From NCBI RefSeq assembly GCF_014651135.1, contig NZ_BMWH01000022.1, forward strand, positions 1 to 64,000: DNA of 64,000 nucleotides, read 5' to 3'. This DNA comes from Streptomyces echinoruber. GTDB lineage: Bacteria; Actinomycetota; Actinomycetes; Streptomycetales; Streptomycetaceae. The notes beneath the pieces were generated by a model. It did not search any database, was not told where the DNA came from, and saw nothing but the letters and a program-made list of their open reading frames with translations. Below are positions 50,497 to 59,182 of the stretch, piece after piece (positions within the stretch are counted from its first letter, which is position 1; every line of letters begins with the position of its first letter). Both the position numbers and the translations under genes were made by a program.

Positions 50497-51657
50497 TCAA
50501 CTCCGGATCCGGCCGGCGCGCGCCGAGAGCACCGCCTGGCGTGTCAACTTCCAGCCGTCGCCATGTCGTTCGACGTAGCCCAGGGCCCGGAGCTCGTACA
50601 GCCGCGCGACCGCGTCGTCCTGTGTGGTCTGCGCGCCGCGGGCGATCTCGTCCACCGGTGCCGCGCCGCGCCCGGGCAGTGCGGCCAGGACCCGCCGCGC
50701 CCGGGGTTCCAGCAGGTCGCGCGGCAGCACGGGCCCGCGCCGCTCGGGGGCGAGCTCGCCCATGTCGCCCACCAGCTCGACGACTTCCGCGGCGTCGGTG
50801 ACCAGCACCGCCTCACCGCGCAGCAGCTCGTGCACGCCCGCGGAGAGGCTGCTGGTGGCCGGCCCCGGCACCCCCATGGTGTGGCGGCCGAGGCGCTGCG
50901 CCGCCCGCGCCGTGATCAACGAGCCGCTGCGGTGGGCGGCCTCGACGACCACGGTGCCCCGGGTGAGGGCCGCGATGACCCGGTTGCGCACGATAAAGCG
51001 GTTCGGTGTCGGATGCTCGCCCGGCGGCAATTCCCCGACGAGGATCCCCTGTGCCGCGATCCTGGTGATCAGCTCGGCGTGTCCGCGCGGGTAGGCCCGG
51101 TCGACGCCGCAGGCCAGGACGGCGACGGTGGCTCCGCCGGCGCCCAGGGCGCCCCGGTGGGCGGCGCCGTCGATGCCGTAGGCGCCGCCCGACACCACGA
51201 CCCAGCCGCGCTCGGCGAGCTCCGCGGCGAGGATGGCCGCCATGTGCGCGCCGTACTCGGTGCAGGCGCGGGCGCCGACGACCGCCACCGAGCGCAGCGC
51301 CCACATCCGCAGGCTGGGGCGGCCGCGCACCCACAGTCCCACGGGCCGGGCATCCCCCAGGTCGTCGAGCTGCGCGGGCCACTCGGGGCCGCCCGGGCCC
51401 ACGAACCTCGCCCCGGCCGCGTGGGCCGCGGCGAGGTCCCGCTCCGGCTCGGCCCGCACGGCACGCGCCCGCAGCCCCGCCCACCGTCTGTCGCTCACCC
51501 CGGGCAGGGGCCGGCCGCCCTCCCGCAGCCGCCGGGCCACCTCCCGCACCCCGTGTTCCCGCACCCACTTCCCCACGGCCTCGTCCCCCGGTTCGGTGAC
51601 GCGGCTGAGGAAGACCCGGGCGAGCAGCTCGCCGCCGGGGGTTTCGGCGGCGCTCAC
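50497..51657 (-). CDS. dprA: DNA-processing protein DprA
   Basis: A 386-residue DprA/Smf protein that binds incoming single-stranded DNA and loads RecA. The Rossmann-like core has VAVVGARACTEYG, VVVSGGAYGIDGAAHRGAL and FIVRNRVIAALTRGTVVVEA. A C-terminal winged-helix domain (VDEIARGAQTTQDDAVARLY) is present. The GTG at 51657 overlaps the comM stop by 4 nt (GTGA). It is the last of the yraN-comM-dprA run. Confidence 0.92.
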   Translation of the reverse strand: MSAAETPGGELLARVFLSRVTEPGDEAVGKWVREHGVREVARRLREGGRPLPGVSDRRWAGLRARAVRAEPERDLAAAHAAGARFVGPGGPEWPAQLDDLGDARPVGLWVRGRPSLRMWALRSVAVVGARACTEYGAHMAAILAAELAERGWVVVSGGAYGIDGAAHRGALGAGGATVAVLACGVDRAYPRGHAELITRIAAQGILVGELPPGEHPTPNRFIVRNRVIAALTRGTVVVEAAHRSGSLITARAAQRLGRHTMGVPGPATSSLSAGVHELLRGEAVLVTDAAEVVELVGDMGELAPERRGPVLPRDLLEPRARRVLAALPGRGAAPVDEIARGAQTTQDDAVARLYELRALGYVERHGDGWKLTRQAVLSARAGRIRS

Positions 51658-53279
51658 ACCGGCGCCCCGATCGCCATGGGCACGCCGCGCGGGACGCCCG
51701 TGCGCAGCTGCAGGGCCAGGGCGACGTCGCCCGCGTCGGGCCGGTCGTGTCCGGCCAGGTCGGCGACGGTCCAGGCGACGCGCAGGACGCGGTCGAGTCC
51801 GCGGGCCGTGAGCACGCCCCGCTCCAGGTTCCGCTCGGCCTCGTCCATCGCCCCGGGCCCGGCGCGCCAGCGGCTGCGCAGCTCGCGTCCGGGCACCTCG
51901 CCGTTGGTGCGCCAGGGGGTGCCGACGAGGCGGGCGGTGGCGCGCTCCCTGGCCGCCCGCACCCGCGCGGCGACCGCCGCGGTGGACTCGCCCCGGGCAC
52001 CGCGCGCGGTCAGCTCGCCGCGGGTGACGGCGTCCACCTCGACCCGCAGGTCCACCCGGTCCAGCAGCGGGCCGGAGAGCCGGGCCTGGTAGCGGCGGAT
52101 CACCGAGGGCGGGCACTCGCACAGGGTGCCCGTCCGGGAGAAGCGGCCGCAGGGACAGGGATTGGCGGCGAGCACCATCAGGAATTTCGCGGGGAAGCGC
52201 ACCACTCCGGCGCTGCGGGCGATCACCACGTGCCCGGCCTCCAGGGGCTGGCGCAGCGCGTCGAGGGCCCGGCTGCTGAACTCGGGGGTCTCGTCGAGGA
52301 AGAGCACGCCGCGGTGGGCGAGGGAGACCGCGCCGGGGCGTGCGACGCCCTGGCCGCCGCCGACGAGGGCCTGCATGGTGGCGGAGTGGTGCGGGGCGCA
52401 GTAGGGGGCGACGTCGATCAGGGGCTTGCCGGGCGGCAGCAGCCCGGCGACCGAGTGCACCGCGGTGACCTCCAGGGACTCCTGCCGGCCGAGCCGGGGC
52501 AGGACCGCGGGCAGCCGCTCGGCGAGCATGGTCTTGCCCGCGCCGGGCGGTCCCTCCAGGAAGAGGTGGTGCCCGCCGGCCGCGGCCACCTCCAGGGCCG
52601 TGCGAGCGGAGAGCTGGCCGACGACGTCGGCCAGGTCGTGTCCGTGGTCGTGCGGGACGGCGCCCACGTCGTGCAGGCCGGTGGCCGCGCCCGTGCCGGG
52701 CATGCGCAGGCCGGCCAGAAGCGGGTCGGGGCGGCCCTGCTGGTCCGGTTCCTCGTCGGGCACGGGCTCGTCGGTCAGGACCGCGATCAGCTGCCGCAGG
52801 CTGCGAATGCCGAGCACGGACACGCCGGGCACCAGGGAGGCCTCGGCGGCGGCGCACTCCGGCACGACGACCTGCTCGTACCCGGCGTCCGCGGCGGCCA
52901 GGACCGCGGGCAGGACGCCGCGCACCGGGCGCACCCGGCCGTCCAGGCCCAGTTCCCCGATCATCACGACGTCGGCGAGCACCCGCGGGTCGATCCGCTC
53001 GGCGGCACCGAGCACGGCGCAGGCGACGGCGAGGTCGAAGCCGCTGCCGGCCTTGGGGACCGAGGCCGGGCTGAGCCCGACGGTGAGCTTTTTCTGCGGC
53101 CACTCGGCGCCCGAGTTGACCACCGCGGCCCGTACCCGGTCCCGGCTCTCGGTCAGGCTCTTGTCGGGCAGGCCGACGAGGGTGAAGGCGGCCACGCCCG
53201 GTTCGAGGTCGGCCTGGACCTCGACGACGACGCCCTCGACGCCGACGAGGGCGACGGAGCACGTGCGGGCGAATCCCAT
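51654..53279 (-). CDS. comM: YifB/ComM-family AAA+ ATPase (magnesium chelatase-like)
   Basis: A 541-residue ATPase. The N-terminal Lon-protease-like domain (VALVGVEGVVVEVQADLEPG) is followed by the AAA+ domain with Walker A GPPGAGKTM, Walker B GVLFLDETPEF and a four-cysteine zinc-like cluster (NPCPCG...CEC). ComM acts as a branch-migration helicase in natural transformation. Start ATG at 53279 overlaps the yraN stop by one base. The partner dprA follows with a 4-nt overlap. Confidence 0.92.
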   Translation of the reverse strand: MGFARTCSVALVGVEGVVVEVQADLEPGVAAFTLVGLPDKSLTESRDRVRAAVVNSGAEWPQKKLTVGLSPASVPKAGSGFDLAVACAVLGAAERIDPRVLADVVMIGELGLDGRVRPVRGVLPAVLAAADAGYEQVVVPECAAAEASLVPGVSVLGIRSLRQLIAVLTDEPVPDEEPDQQGRPDPLLAGLRMPGTGAATGLHDVGAVPHDHGHDLADVVGQLSARTALEVAAAGGHHLFLEGPPGAGKTMLAERLPAVLPRLGRQESLEVTAVHSVAGLLPPGKPLIDVAPYCAPHHSATMQALVGGGQGVARPGAVSLAHRGVLFLDETPEFSSRALDALRQPLEAGHVVIARSAGVVRFPAKFLMVLAANPCPCGRFSRTGTLCECPPSVIRRYQARLSGPLLDRVDLRVEVDAVTRGELTARGARGESTAAVAARVRAARERATARLVGTPWRTNGEVPGRELRSRWRAGPGAMDEAERNLERGVLTARGLDRVLRVAWTVADLAGHDRPDAGDVALALQLRTGVPRGVPMAIGAPV

Positions 53280-53650
53280 CACGCCACCCCCCGGACGTGC
53301 TCGACGACGGGTGCGCCGCGCCGGGGCAGCAGGACGCCGACCAGGTCGATGCGGACGCCGCCCGGTGGTGCGCCGCCGTGCGTCCGGATCCACCGCTCGG
53401 CCAGGTCGCGCAGCCGCTGCGCCTTCCCCGGGGTGACGGCGGCCATCGGATGCTCGTAGCGTCCGGCCCGGCGGGCCTTCACCTCGCAGATCACCAGGAC
53501 GTCGCCGTCCCGGGCCACGATGTCGATCTCGCCGGTGCGGCCGCAGCGCCAGTTGCGCTCCAGGACCGTCATGCCGGTTTCCGTCAGCCGCCGGGCGGCC
53601 AGTTCCTCGCCGTACCTGCCGAGTGCGCTGCGTGCGTGCTGGGTGTTCAT
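53279..53650 (-). CDS. YraN/UPF0102 nuclease-like protein
   Basis: A 123-residue protein of the endonuclease-like UPF0102 family: LGRYGEELAARRL at the start, EIDIVARDGDVLVICEVKAR (the D-x-E-x-K type active-site pattern) in the middle. The ATG at 53650 has GGAGGTGGTG upstream. It is the first gene of the yraN-comM-dprA run. Its cellular role is not established. Confidence 0.9.
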   Translation of the reverse strand: MNTQHARSALGRYGEELAARRLTETGMTVLERNWRCGRTGEIDIVARDGDVLVICEVKARRAGRYEHPMAAVTPGKAQRLRDLAERWIRTHGGAPPGGVRIDLVGVLLPRRGAPVVEHVRGVA

Positions 53651-53725
53651 GTCGGCACCACCTCCGGCGCCAACGATCACGCACACCGGGCCAAAGAGTG
53701 GATCTTGGTGGATCACTCGGCGGTT

Positions 53726-53760
53726 GTGGAAAAAGGCCTCACCCGTTCGGGTGAGGCCCC
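53726..53760 (-). terminator. Intrinsic terminator with T-run
   Basis: On the minus strand GGGGCCTCACCC-GAAC-GGGTGAGGCC is followed by TTTTTCC, a textbook Rho-independent form and one of the few with a U-tract in this window. It ends the sipZ-Nudix-DUF2469 transcript. Confidence 0.9.
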
Positions 53761-53783
53761 AGGCGGGGAGACCCCGGGCGGGC

Positions 53784-54092
53784 TCAGCCGCCCGGCAGCT
53801 CCAGGTCGCTCTTGTTGAGCTCCTCGATGTTCACGTCCTTGAATGTGAGCACACGGACCTGCTTCACGAACCGGGCCGGCCGGTACATGTCCCACACCCA
53901 GGCATCCGCCATCGTGACCTCGAAGAACACCTCGCCCTGGACCGAGTGCACCTGCATCTCGTAGTCGTTGGTCAGGTAGAAGCGCCGCTCGGTCTCGATC
54001 ACGTATTTGAACAGACCGACGACATCGCGGTACTCCCGGTAGAGCTTGAGCTCCATCTCGGTCTCGTACTTCTCGAGGTCCTCGGCGCTCAT
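53784..54092 (-). CDS. DUF2469 family protein
   Basis: A 102-residue, acidic protein with the strongly conserved actinobacterial start MSAEDLEKYETEMELKLYRE and FKYVIETERRFYLTNDYE. Function is unknown. The ATG at 54092 has GGGGAAC upstream. It is followed directly by a T-run terminator and belongs with sipZ and the Nudix gene in one transcript. Confidence 0.9.
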   Translation of the reverse strand: MSAEDLEKYETEMELKLYREYRDVVGLFKYVIETERRFYLTNDYEMQVHSVQGEVFFEVTMADAWVWDMYRPARFVKQVRVLTFKDVNIEELNKSDLELPGG

Positions 54093-54147
54093 GGCATGTT
54101 CCCCTTCAGCCGTGCGTCCCACCATTGTGCGCCAGTCCCGCGGGCCT

Positions 54148-54825
54148 CTAGACGATTTCGGTGTCCAGGGTCACGGGGCCGGCCGGGGGACCCTCGTCGA
54201 GCAGCCTGCGCAGCAGCTCGGCGAGTCTGGTCGGATACACCGTCTCATGTGACCGGGTCAGTTCCTGACACGTCCACCAGCGCGCCCCGGCGACGCTGCG
54301 CCGCTCCAGGTCGGTCAGGCCCGCCGCCACGGTCTCGGTCCGGGTGGTACGGGCCAGGTAGTACCACTCGTCCTGGTTCCAGCGGCGCCCCGCGAACGGG
54401 AACGAGCACGTGCGCCGCCACACCACCGGGCCGAGCTCGACGTCGGTGATGCCGGTCTCCTCGGCGAGTTCCCGCAGGGCGGCCTCCTCCCGCGTCTCGT
54501 CGCCCTCCAGGCCGCCGCCGGGGGTGAACCACCAGTCGTCGGCCGGATCGCCCGGTTCGTGCCCGTGCAGCAGCAGGATGCGGTCCTGCGGGTCGAGCAG
54601 GACGACGCGGGAGACCTTGCGGAGCTCCCCGATCTGCGGCTCCGCGCTGTGCGACTCCCCGATCTGCGGCTCCGCGCCGTGCGGCTCCCCGATCTGCGAT
54701 TCCACGCCGTGCGGCTCCCCGTCGTACAGCTCCGCACCGTGCGGCTCGCGGTCCCGCGGCTCCGCACCGTACGGCCGGCCCGGTCCGCCGGTCGCGGTGT
54801 CCTGCCCCGTGTCCTCAGCGGGCAC
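54148..54825 (-). CDS. Nudix hydrolase with decapeptide-repeat N-terminus
   Basis: A 225-residue protein. The catalytic Nudix box is intact (GGLEGDETREEAALRE followed by LAEETGI, fitting GX5EX7REUXEEXGU). Residues 22-65 are four imperfect copies of a ten-residue unit (EPHGAEPQIG type) encoded by a 30-bp DNA repeat, a low-complexity acidic extension not needed for catalysis. The GTG at 54825 overlaps sipZ by 11 nt; a start after the repeat cannot be excluded. It hydrolyses a nucleoside diphosphate-X compound. In S. lividans a mutT-like gene follows sipZ. Confidence 0.88.
   Translation of the reverse strand: MPAEDTGQDTATGGPGRPYGAEPRDREPHGAELYDGEPHGVESQIGEPHGAEPQIGESHSAEPQIGELRKVSRVVLLDPQDRILLLHGHEPGDPADDWWFTPGGGLEGDETREEAALRELAEETGITDVELGPVVWRRTCSFPFAGRRWNQDEWYYLARTTRTETVAAGLTDLERRSVAGARWWTCQELTRSHETVYPTRLAELLRRLLDEGPPAGPVTLDTEIV
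54625..54775. repeat. 30-bp tandem repeat in the Nudix gene
   Basis: About five imperfect copies of a unit containing CTCCCCGATCTGCGGCTCCG, in frame, encode the acidic decapeptides of the Nudix protein. Confidence 0.9.
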
Positions 54826-55549
54826 CGGCGGGCTCCGTGCGCGTGCGGGGACGGGTGCGGGAGCCGACCCGCTTGGCCACCGGGCCGTAGGCGCCGCCGC
54901 CGAGGACGAGAACGGCCCCCGTGATGATCAAGGCAAAGATCGTGCGCAGCGGGCCGGGCCGGGAGAGCGGGCCGAGCGCCTCGAAGCCCGTTGGCCGCTT
55001 CAGCATGCCCTTCATGGGCCACACGACGGCGTCGACACGGGCGGTGACGGCGCTGCGCGCCACCGTGCCGCGGGCCGCGTCCGTGAGGTGGGCGGTGGAG
55101 TCCAGGGAGCCCTGACGCTCGTCGCCGAGCAGGAACAGGCGGCCCTTGGGGACGGTGACCTCCGGGAAGTTCGTGATCTCGGCGGTGCTGCCCTTGGGCA
55201 GATAGGGCTCGTCGATCTGCTTGCCGTTGACGGTCAGCCTGCCGTTGGTGCAGCAGGCGACCGTGTCGCCGCCGACGGCGACCACGCGCTTGACGACGGG
55301 GGCGTTGGTCACCCAGGTCCTGTCGGTGAAGACGACGACGTCACCGCGGCGTATGTCGCCGCTGTCGACGCGCTGGGCGAGGACGCGGGCGCCGGCGTCG
55401 ATGGTCGGGGTCATGGAGCTGGTGGGGACCGTGTACGGCCGGTAGACGACCGCGCCCCAGGCGAATCCGCCGAGGAACAACACCAGGCCCAGCGCCACCG
55501 CCAGGTTCGACAGGCGTTGTCCTGTCCGTGTCGTGCTCTCGCCACCCAT
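54815..55549 (-). CDS. sipZ: Type I signal peptidase SipZ
   Basis: A 244-residue leader peptidase with an N-terminal helix and a C-terminal anchor. The catalytic serine is S45 (VPTSSMTPT) and the lysine K87 (VVKRVVAVGGD); the box GRLFLLGDERQGSLDS includes the GD/SxDS motif. It removes signal peptides from secreted proteins. It is the fourth sip gene and starts its own transcription unit with the Nudix and DUF2469 genes, as reported for S. lividans. A 280-bp gap separates it from sipY. Confidence 0.9.
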   Translation of the reverse strand: MGGESTTRTGQRLSNLAVALGLVLFLGGFAWGAVVYRPYTVPTSSMTPTIDAGARVLAQRVDSGDIRRGDVVVFTDRTWVTNAPVVKRVVAVGGDTVACCTNGRLTVNGKQIDEPYLPKGSTAEITNFPEVTVPKGRLFLLGDERQGSLDSTAHLTDAARGTVARSAVTARVDAVVWPMKGMLKRPTGFEALGPLSRPGPLRTIFALIITGAVLVLGGGAYGPVAKRVGSRTRPRTRTEPAGAR

Positions 55550-55770
55550 GGGTGTGCACCCTACCTGCCGGTACCGGGGCGGGCCCACCCACCCGGCCCG
55601 GCAGGCCGCGGGACGACCGTCCCGAACGCTCCGCCCCGGGCCCCGGCGGGGGTTCCACCCGGTTCCGCCCCTGGCCGCAACGCCGCACGGGCCCCGCCCG
55701 GCTCACCCCTACGGCACCGCCGCGCTCAGCACCCCGTCCTTCCGGCGCCGCGCTCGGCGCACTCCCCCCC

Positions 55771-55810
55771 CTCGACGCCGTGCTCAGCCCCTCGACGCCG
55801 TGCTCAGCGC
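55771..55810. repeat. 20-bp direct repeat upstream of sipZ
   Basis: TCGACGCCGTGCTCAGCSCC is present twice in tandem between sipY and sipZ. Additional CTCAGC pieces flank it. Confidence 0.85.
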
Positions 55811-55832
55811 CCCCGTGCCTCCGGGCGCGCGC

Positions 55833-56825
55833 TCAGCGCCCCTCGGGCCTCCTCCTCCGCCGCCTGCGCCACACCACCACCGGTGCCACGCCGAGCAGCG
55901 CGAGGCCCTGCGGGGCCGCCGTCAGGGCGGCGGACGCGGAGGACTGCCGGTCGTTGCCGGCCTGGTCGAAGGTGTCCGGAACCGGCAGGGTGTCCCAGCG
56001 GTTGATCGGCCAGGCGACGACGATGGCGCGCCCGACGACGTCCTTGACCGGGACCATGCCGTGGTGCGCGTCGGTCTGGTTGTAGCGGGAGTCGCGCGAG
56101 TCCTGGCGGTGGTCGCCCATGACCCAGATGTAGCCCTCGGGGACCTTGACCTTGAACTGGCCGCCCTGGTCGTCGACGCTGCACGGCGTGTTGCCGGGGT
56201 AGACGTAGGGCTCGTCGAGCGGGTGGCCGTTGACCTTGAGCGGGGTGCTGCCCTTGCACTCGACGGTGTCGCCGCCGACGCCGATGACGCGCTTGATCAG
56301 GTCCCGCTCGTCCGCGGACGGCATGAGGCCGATCCAGCCGAGGACCGTCTGCAGGGCGTTCGGCTGGGCCACCGGCTCGCCGGCCAGCCAGTTGTCGGGG
56401 TCGTGGAAGACGACGACCTCGCCGCGCTCGGGCTCGGCGCCGAACCACGGGGTGAGCTTGTCGACCAGGACGCGGTCACCCATCTGCAGGGTGTTCTGCA
56501 TGGAGGCGGACGGGATGGAGAACGCCTGCACCAGGAACGTCTTGATCAGCAGCGCCAGCACCAGCGCGATCACGATCAGGATCGGCAGCTCCTTCCAGAA
56601 GGAGCGTGGCCTCCTGGCCCTCTGCTGCTCGCCGTCCTGCCCGGGGGCATTCCTGTGCTGCGGTTCCTCGGTCTGGTTCTGCTCGCCCGTCACCCTGTCG
56701 TCCTCGGCCGCTCCGGATACGCTCCCGGAGGTCGCGGCGCCGCCCGCGGAGGAAGCCGCCACGGGGTGCCCGCGGTGTTCCTCGCCGTCGTGTCCGGACC
56801 GTGCGCCAACCGCCACATCCCCCAC
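55833..56825 (-). CDS. sipY: Type I signal peptidase SipY
   Basis: A 330-residue signal peptidase with a 75-residue polar N-terminus, a membrane helix (LPILIVIALVLALLIKTFLV), the catalytic serine S108 (IPSASM) and lysine K178 (LIKRVIGVGGD), GYIWVMGDHRQDSRDS, and a C-terminal anchor ending in a basic run (RRRRRRRPEGR). The GTG at 56825 has GAGGAG in front. The sipX reading frame overlaps its first 350 bp. Confidence 0.9.
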   Translation of the reverse strand: MGDVAVGARSGHDGEEHRGHPVAASSAGGAATSGSVSGAAEDDRVTGEQNQTEEPQHRNAPGQDGEQQRARRPRSFWKELPILIVIALVLALLIKTFLVQAFSIPSASMQNTLQMGDRVLVDKLTPWFGAEPERGEVVVFHDPDNWLAGEPVAQPNALQTVLGWIGLMPSADERDLIKRVIGVGGDTVECKGSTPLKVNGHPLDEPYVYPGNTPCSVDDQGGQFKVKVPEGYIWVMGDHRQDSRDSRYNQTDAHHGMVPVKDVVGRAIVVAWPINRWDTLPVPDTFDQAGNDRQSSASAALTAAPQGLALLGVAPVVVWRRRRRRRPEGR

Positions 56826-57837
56826 GCCAACTCCTCACTCTGTCCCGCGGCCTGCTCCACACGCGGTGCAGGCCCACCACTCCCATAACGAGCGGGAGTT
56901 CCGCAGGGCTCGGGAGCTGAACCACCCCGTTCGGATGCATTCCGTTCGGATGCGCGCCCTCCGGGTCGTCGGAGGCCACCTTATGCGACGTGCGGGGGGC
57001 CGCGGTCGACGCGGGCGCCGCGTCGCCCACGGAAGCGTACGTTTTCGGTTCCTTCAACGTACTCCAGTGCCCGAAGGGCCAGGCGATGACCATGGCCCGC
57101 CCCACCACCGAGCGCTCGGAGACCGTGCCGCCGTAGTCGGTGTCCTGGTGGAAGCGGGAGTCCGCGGAGTTGGCCCGGTGGTCGCCCATCACCCACAGCC
57201 GTCCCTGGGGGACGGTGATGTCGAACGAGGTCGTGGAGGGGGCGTTGCCGGGATAGAGGTAGTCCTCGTTCAGGGGAACGCCGTTGACGGTGACGCGTCC
57301 CTGGGCGTCGCAGCACTTGACGTGGTCGCCGCCGACGCCGACGACGCGCTTGATGAGGTCCTTCTCGTTGTCGGAGGGCAGCAGGCCGATGAAGGTCAGG
57401 CCCTCCTTGACCTGCTTGACGACGACCGGGTCGTTCTTCTTCTTGACCTGCTCGTCCGCCAGCCAGCCGCCCGGGTCGTGGAAGACGACGACGTCCCCGC
57501 GCTGGGGCTTGGAGCCGAACCACGGGGTGAGCTTGTCGACCAGGACGCGGTCGCCGATGCGGATCGTCTGCTCCATGGAGCCGGACGGGATCACGAAGGC
57601 CTGGACGAGGAACGTCTTCAAAACCAGGGCGATGAGGACCGCGACGCCGACGAGAAGGGGGATCTCCTTCACGGCCGAACGCCTGCGCTTGCGCTTGACC
57701 TTGCGCTGCAGCTTGCGCCGCTCGACGCGGGTGCGGCCGGCGACACCGGCCCCGGCGGCGCGGCGGGCGCCGGTGGGCAGGAGGCTGTCGACGGCGGTGA
57801 CGGGAGCGCCGCGCCGCGGTCTGCCGCGGTTACCCAT
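56476..57837 (-). CDS. sipX: Type I signal peptidase SipX with extended C-terminus
   Basis: A 453-residue frame. The first 330 residues are a standard SipX: basic N-terminus (RVERRKLQRKVKRKRRR), one helix, catalytic S87 (IPSGSM) and K163 (LIKRVVGVGGD), GRLWVMGDHRANSADS, ending near SPAELPLVMGVVGLHRV. After that the frame continues about 120 arginine-rich residues through the start of sipY without similarity to the family, so the normal stop seems lost. The start ATG at 57837 overlaps the sipW end by 8 nt. Confidence 0.82.
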   Translation of the reverse strand: MGNRGRPRRGAPVTAVDSLLPTGARRAAGAGVAGRTRVERRKLQRKVKRKRRRSAVKEIPLLVGVAVLIALVLKTFLVQAFVIPSGSMEQTIRIGDRVLVDKLTPWFGSKPQRGDVVVFHDPGGWLADEQVKKKNDPVVVKQVKEGLTFIGLLPSDNEKDLIKRVVGVGGDHVKCCDAQGRVTVNGVPLNEDYLYPGNAPSTTSFDITVPQGRLWVMGDHRANSADSRFHQDTDYGGTVSERSVVGRAMVIAWPFGHWSTLKEPKTYASVGDAAPASTAAPRTSHKVASDDPEGAHPNGMHPNGVVQLPSPAELPLVMGVVGLHRVWSRPRDRVRSWRGGCGGWRTVRTRRRGTPRAPRGGFLRGRRRDLRERIRSGRGRQGDGRAEPDRGTAAQECPRAGRRAAEGQEATLLLEGAADPDRDRAGAGAADQDVPGAGVLHPVRLHAEHPADG

Positions 57838-58651
57838 GGGCACCGCCCGTCGTCCGTGGCGCGCTCGCCTCCCGGGCGCCCGCGCCGCCCGTCGCCCCGG
57901 GTGCGCTCGCCGCCCGGGGGTTCGCGCCGGGGGCGGGCACGCGCGCGTAGGCGCCGGGGCGGTGCAGGCGGGTCCAGTGGCCGGGGGGCCAGGCGATCCA
58001 GTCGGCGCGGCCGACGACGTCCGCGACGGGCACCATGCCGCCGCCCGGCGAGCCGAGGTGATCGCGGGAGTCGCTGGAGTCGCTGCGGTGGTCGCCGAGG
58101 ACGAACAGACGGCCGTCGGGTACGACGACGTCGAAGGGCACCGTGGACGGGCTGTCGCCGGGGTACAGGAAGCCCGACTCGTCCACCGACCGGCCGTTCA
58201 CCTGGATCCTCCCCTCCTTGTCACAGCAGACCACATGGTCTCCACCCACACCGACAACGCGTTTGATGTAGTCGGCGTGCCCGAAGTACCCGGTGCCGTC
58301 GAATACGACGACATCGCCGCGCCGCGGCCGGGCACCGAAACGGTACGCCAACTTATTTACGAGAACGCGGTCCCCGATCCTCAATCCGCGCTCCATCGAT
58401 CCGCTGGGGATCTGGAACGGCTGCACGACAAAGGTGCTGAGCAGCAGCAGGAAGAGCAGGCAGGCGAAGGCGGTGAGGGTGAGCCGTCCGCTGGGCAGCC
58501 AGTCCGCGGTCCTGCCGAGGTAGGCGCGCAACGCGAAGCGCGACCGCCCCTCCCGCGCCGCCGGCTCCGGGCTCCCCGTGGCGGGGGCCGGTGCGGAGCC
58601 GGACGGGCGAAAGGAGCGGTCGCGCTTCGTCTGCTGTGCTTCGGTGTCCAT
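57830..58651 (-). CDS. sipW: Type I signal peptidase SipW
   Basis: A 273-residue signal peptidase with an N-terminal helix (LTLTAFACLLFLLLLSTFVV), catalytic S85 (IPSGSM) and K130 (YIKRVVGVGGD), and GRLFVLGDHRSDSSDS. The C-terminus is Ala/Gly/Pro-rich and lacks a second anchor. First gene of the sipW-X-Y run. Note this streptomycete SipW is not the archaeal-type SipW of Bacillus. It follows rplS after 45 bp. Confidence 0.9.
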   Translation of the reverse strand: MDTEAQQTKRDRSFRPSGSAPAPATGSPEPAAREGRSRFALRAYLGRTADWLPSGRLTLTAFACLLFLLLLSTFVVQPFQIPSGSMERGLRIGDRVLVNKLAYRFGARPRRGDVVVFDGTGYFGHADYIKRVVGVGGDHVVCCDKEGRIQVNGRSVDESGFLYPGDSPSTVPFDVVVPDGRLFVLGDHRSDSSDSRDHLGSPGGGMVPVADVVGRADWIAWPPGHWTRLHRPGAYARVPAPGANPRAASAPGATGGAGAREASAPRTTGGAHG

Positions 58652-58696
58652 CGGAGCCAGATGCTATCCGGCCCCGCCGGGACGTACCGGAGGCGC

Positions 58697-59047
58697 TCAG
58701 CTCTCGCGCTTCTCCTTGATCTTGGCGGCCTTGCCGCGCAGCTCGCGCAGGTAGTAGAGCTTGGCGCGGCGCACGTCACCGCGGGTGACGAGCTCGATCT
58801 TCTCGACGATCGGCGTGTGCACCGGGAAGGTGCGCTCGACGCCGACGCCGAAGGAGACCTTGCGGACCGTGAAGGTCTCGCGGACGCCGGAGCCCTGGCG
58901 GCGGATCACGACGCCCTTGAACTGCTGCACACGGGAACGGTTGCCCTCGACCACGCGCACGTGGACGTTGACGGTGTCGCCCGGACGGAAGGCCGGGATG
59001 TCGCTGCGCAGCGAGGCAGCGTCGACGGAGTCGAGCAGGTGAGACAT
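58697..59047 (-). CDS. rplS: 50S ribosomal protein L19
   Basis: A 116-residue L19, the standard length. Conserved parts are RSDIPAFRPGDTVNVHVRVV, FKGVVIRRQGSG and RRAKLYYLRELRGKAAKIKE. The ATG at 59047 gives MSHLLDSVDAASL. It sits at the 3' side of the rpsP-khpA-rimM-trmD-rplS cluster. Confidence 0.95.
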   Translation of the reverse strand: MSHLLDSVDAASLRSDIPAFRPGDTVNVHVRVVEGNRSRVQQFKGVVIRRQGSGVRETFTVRKVSFGVGVERTFPVHTPIVEKIELVTRGDVRRAKLYYLRELRGKAAKIKEKRES

Positions 59048-59182
59048 GTCGTCCGCTTTCTTCGCCGATGCCACAGGTCATCGACGGGAGCTAGAGGTTC
59101 TGGATGAGCGTTGCGCGTGCTCGGAGCGGGCGTCGTCTCCCCCTGTGGCAGGGCGCACGCCAAACGAGCGCACAACAGCGGC

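Noticed and set aside
50497..53650. dprA-comM-yraN as a defence or competence island
   Set aside because: This is the ordinary actinobacterial arrangement next to rplS/sip genes and whiG, not an accessory island.
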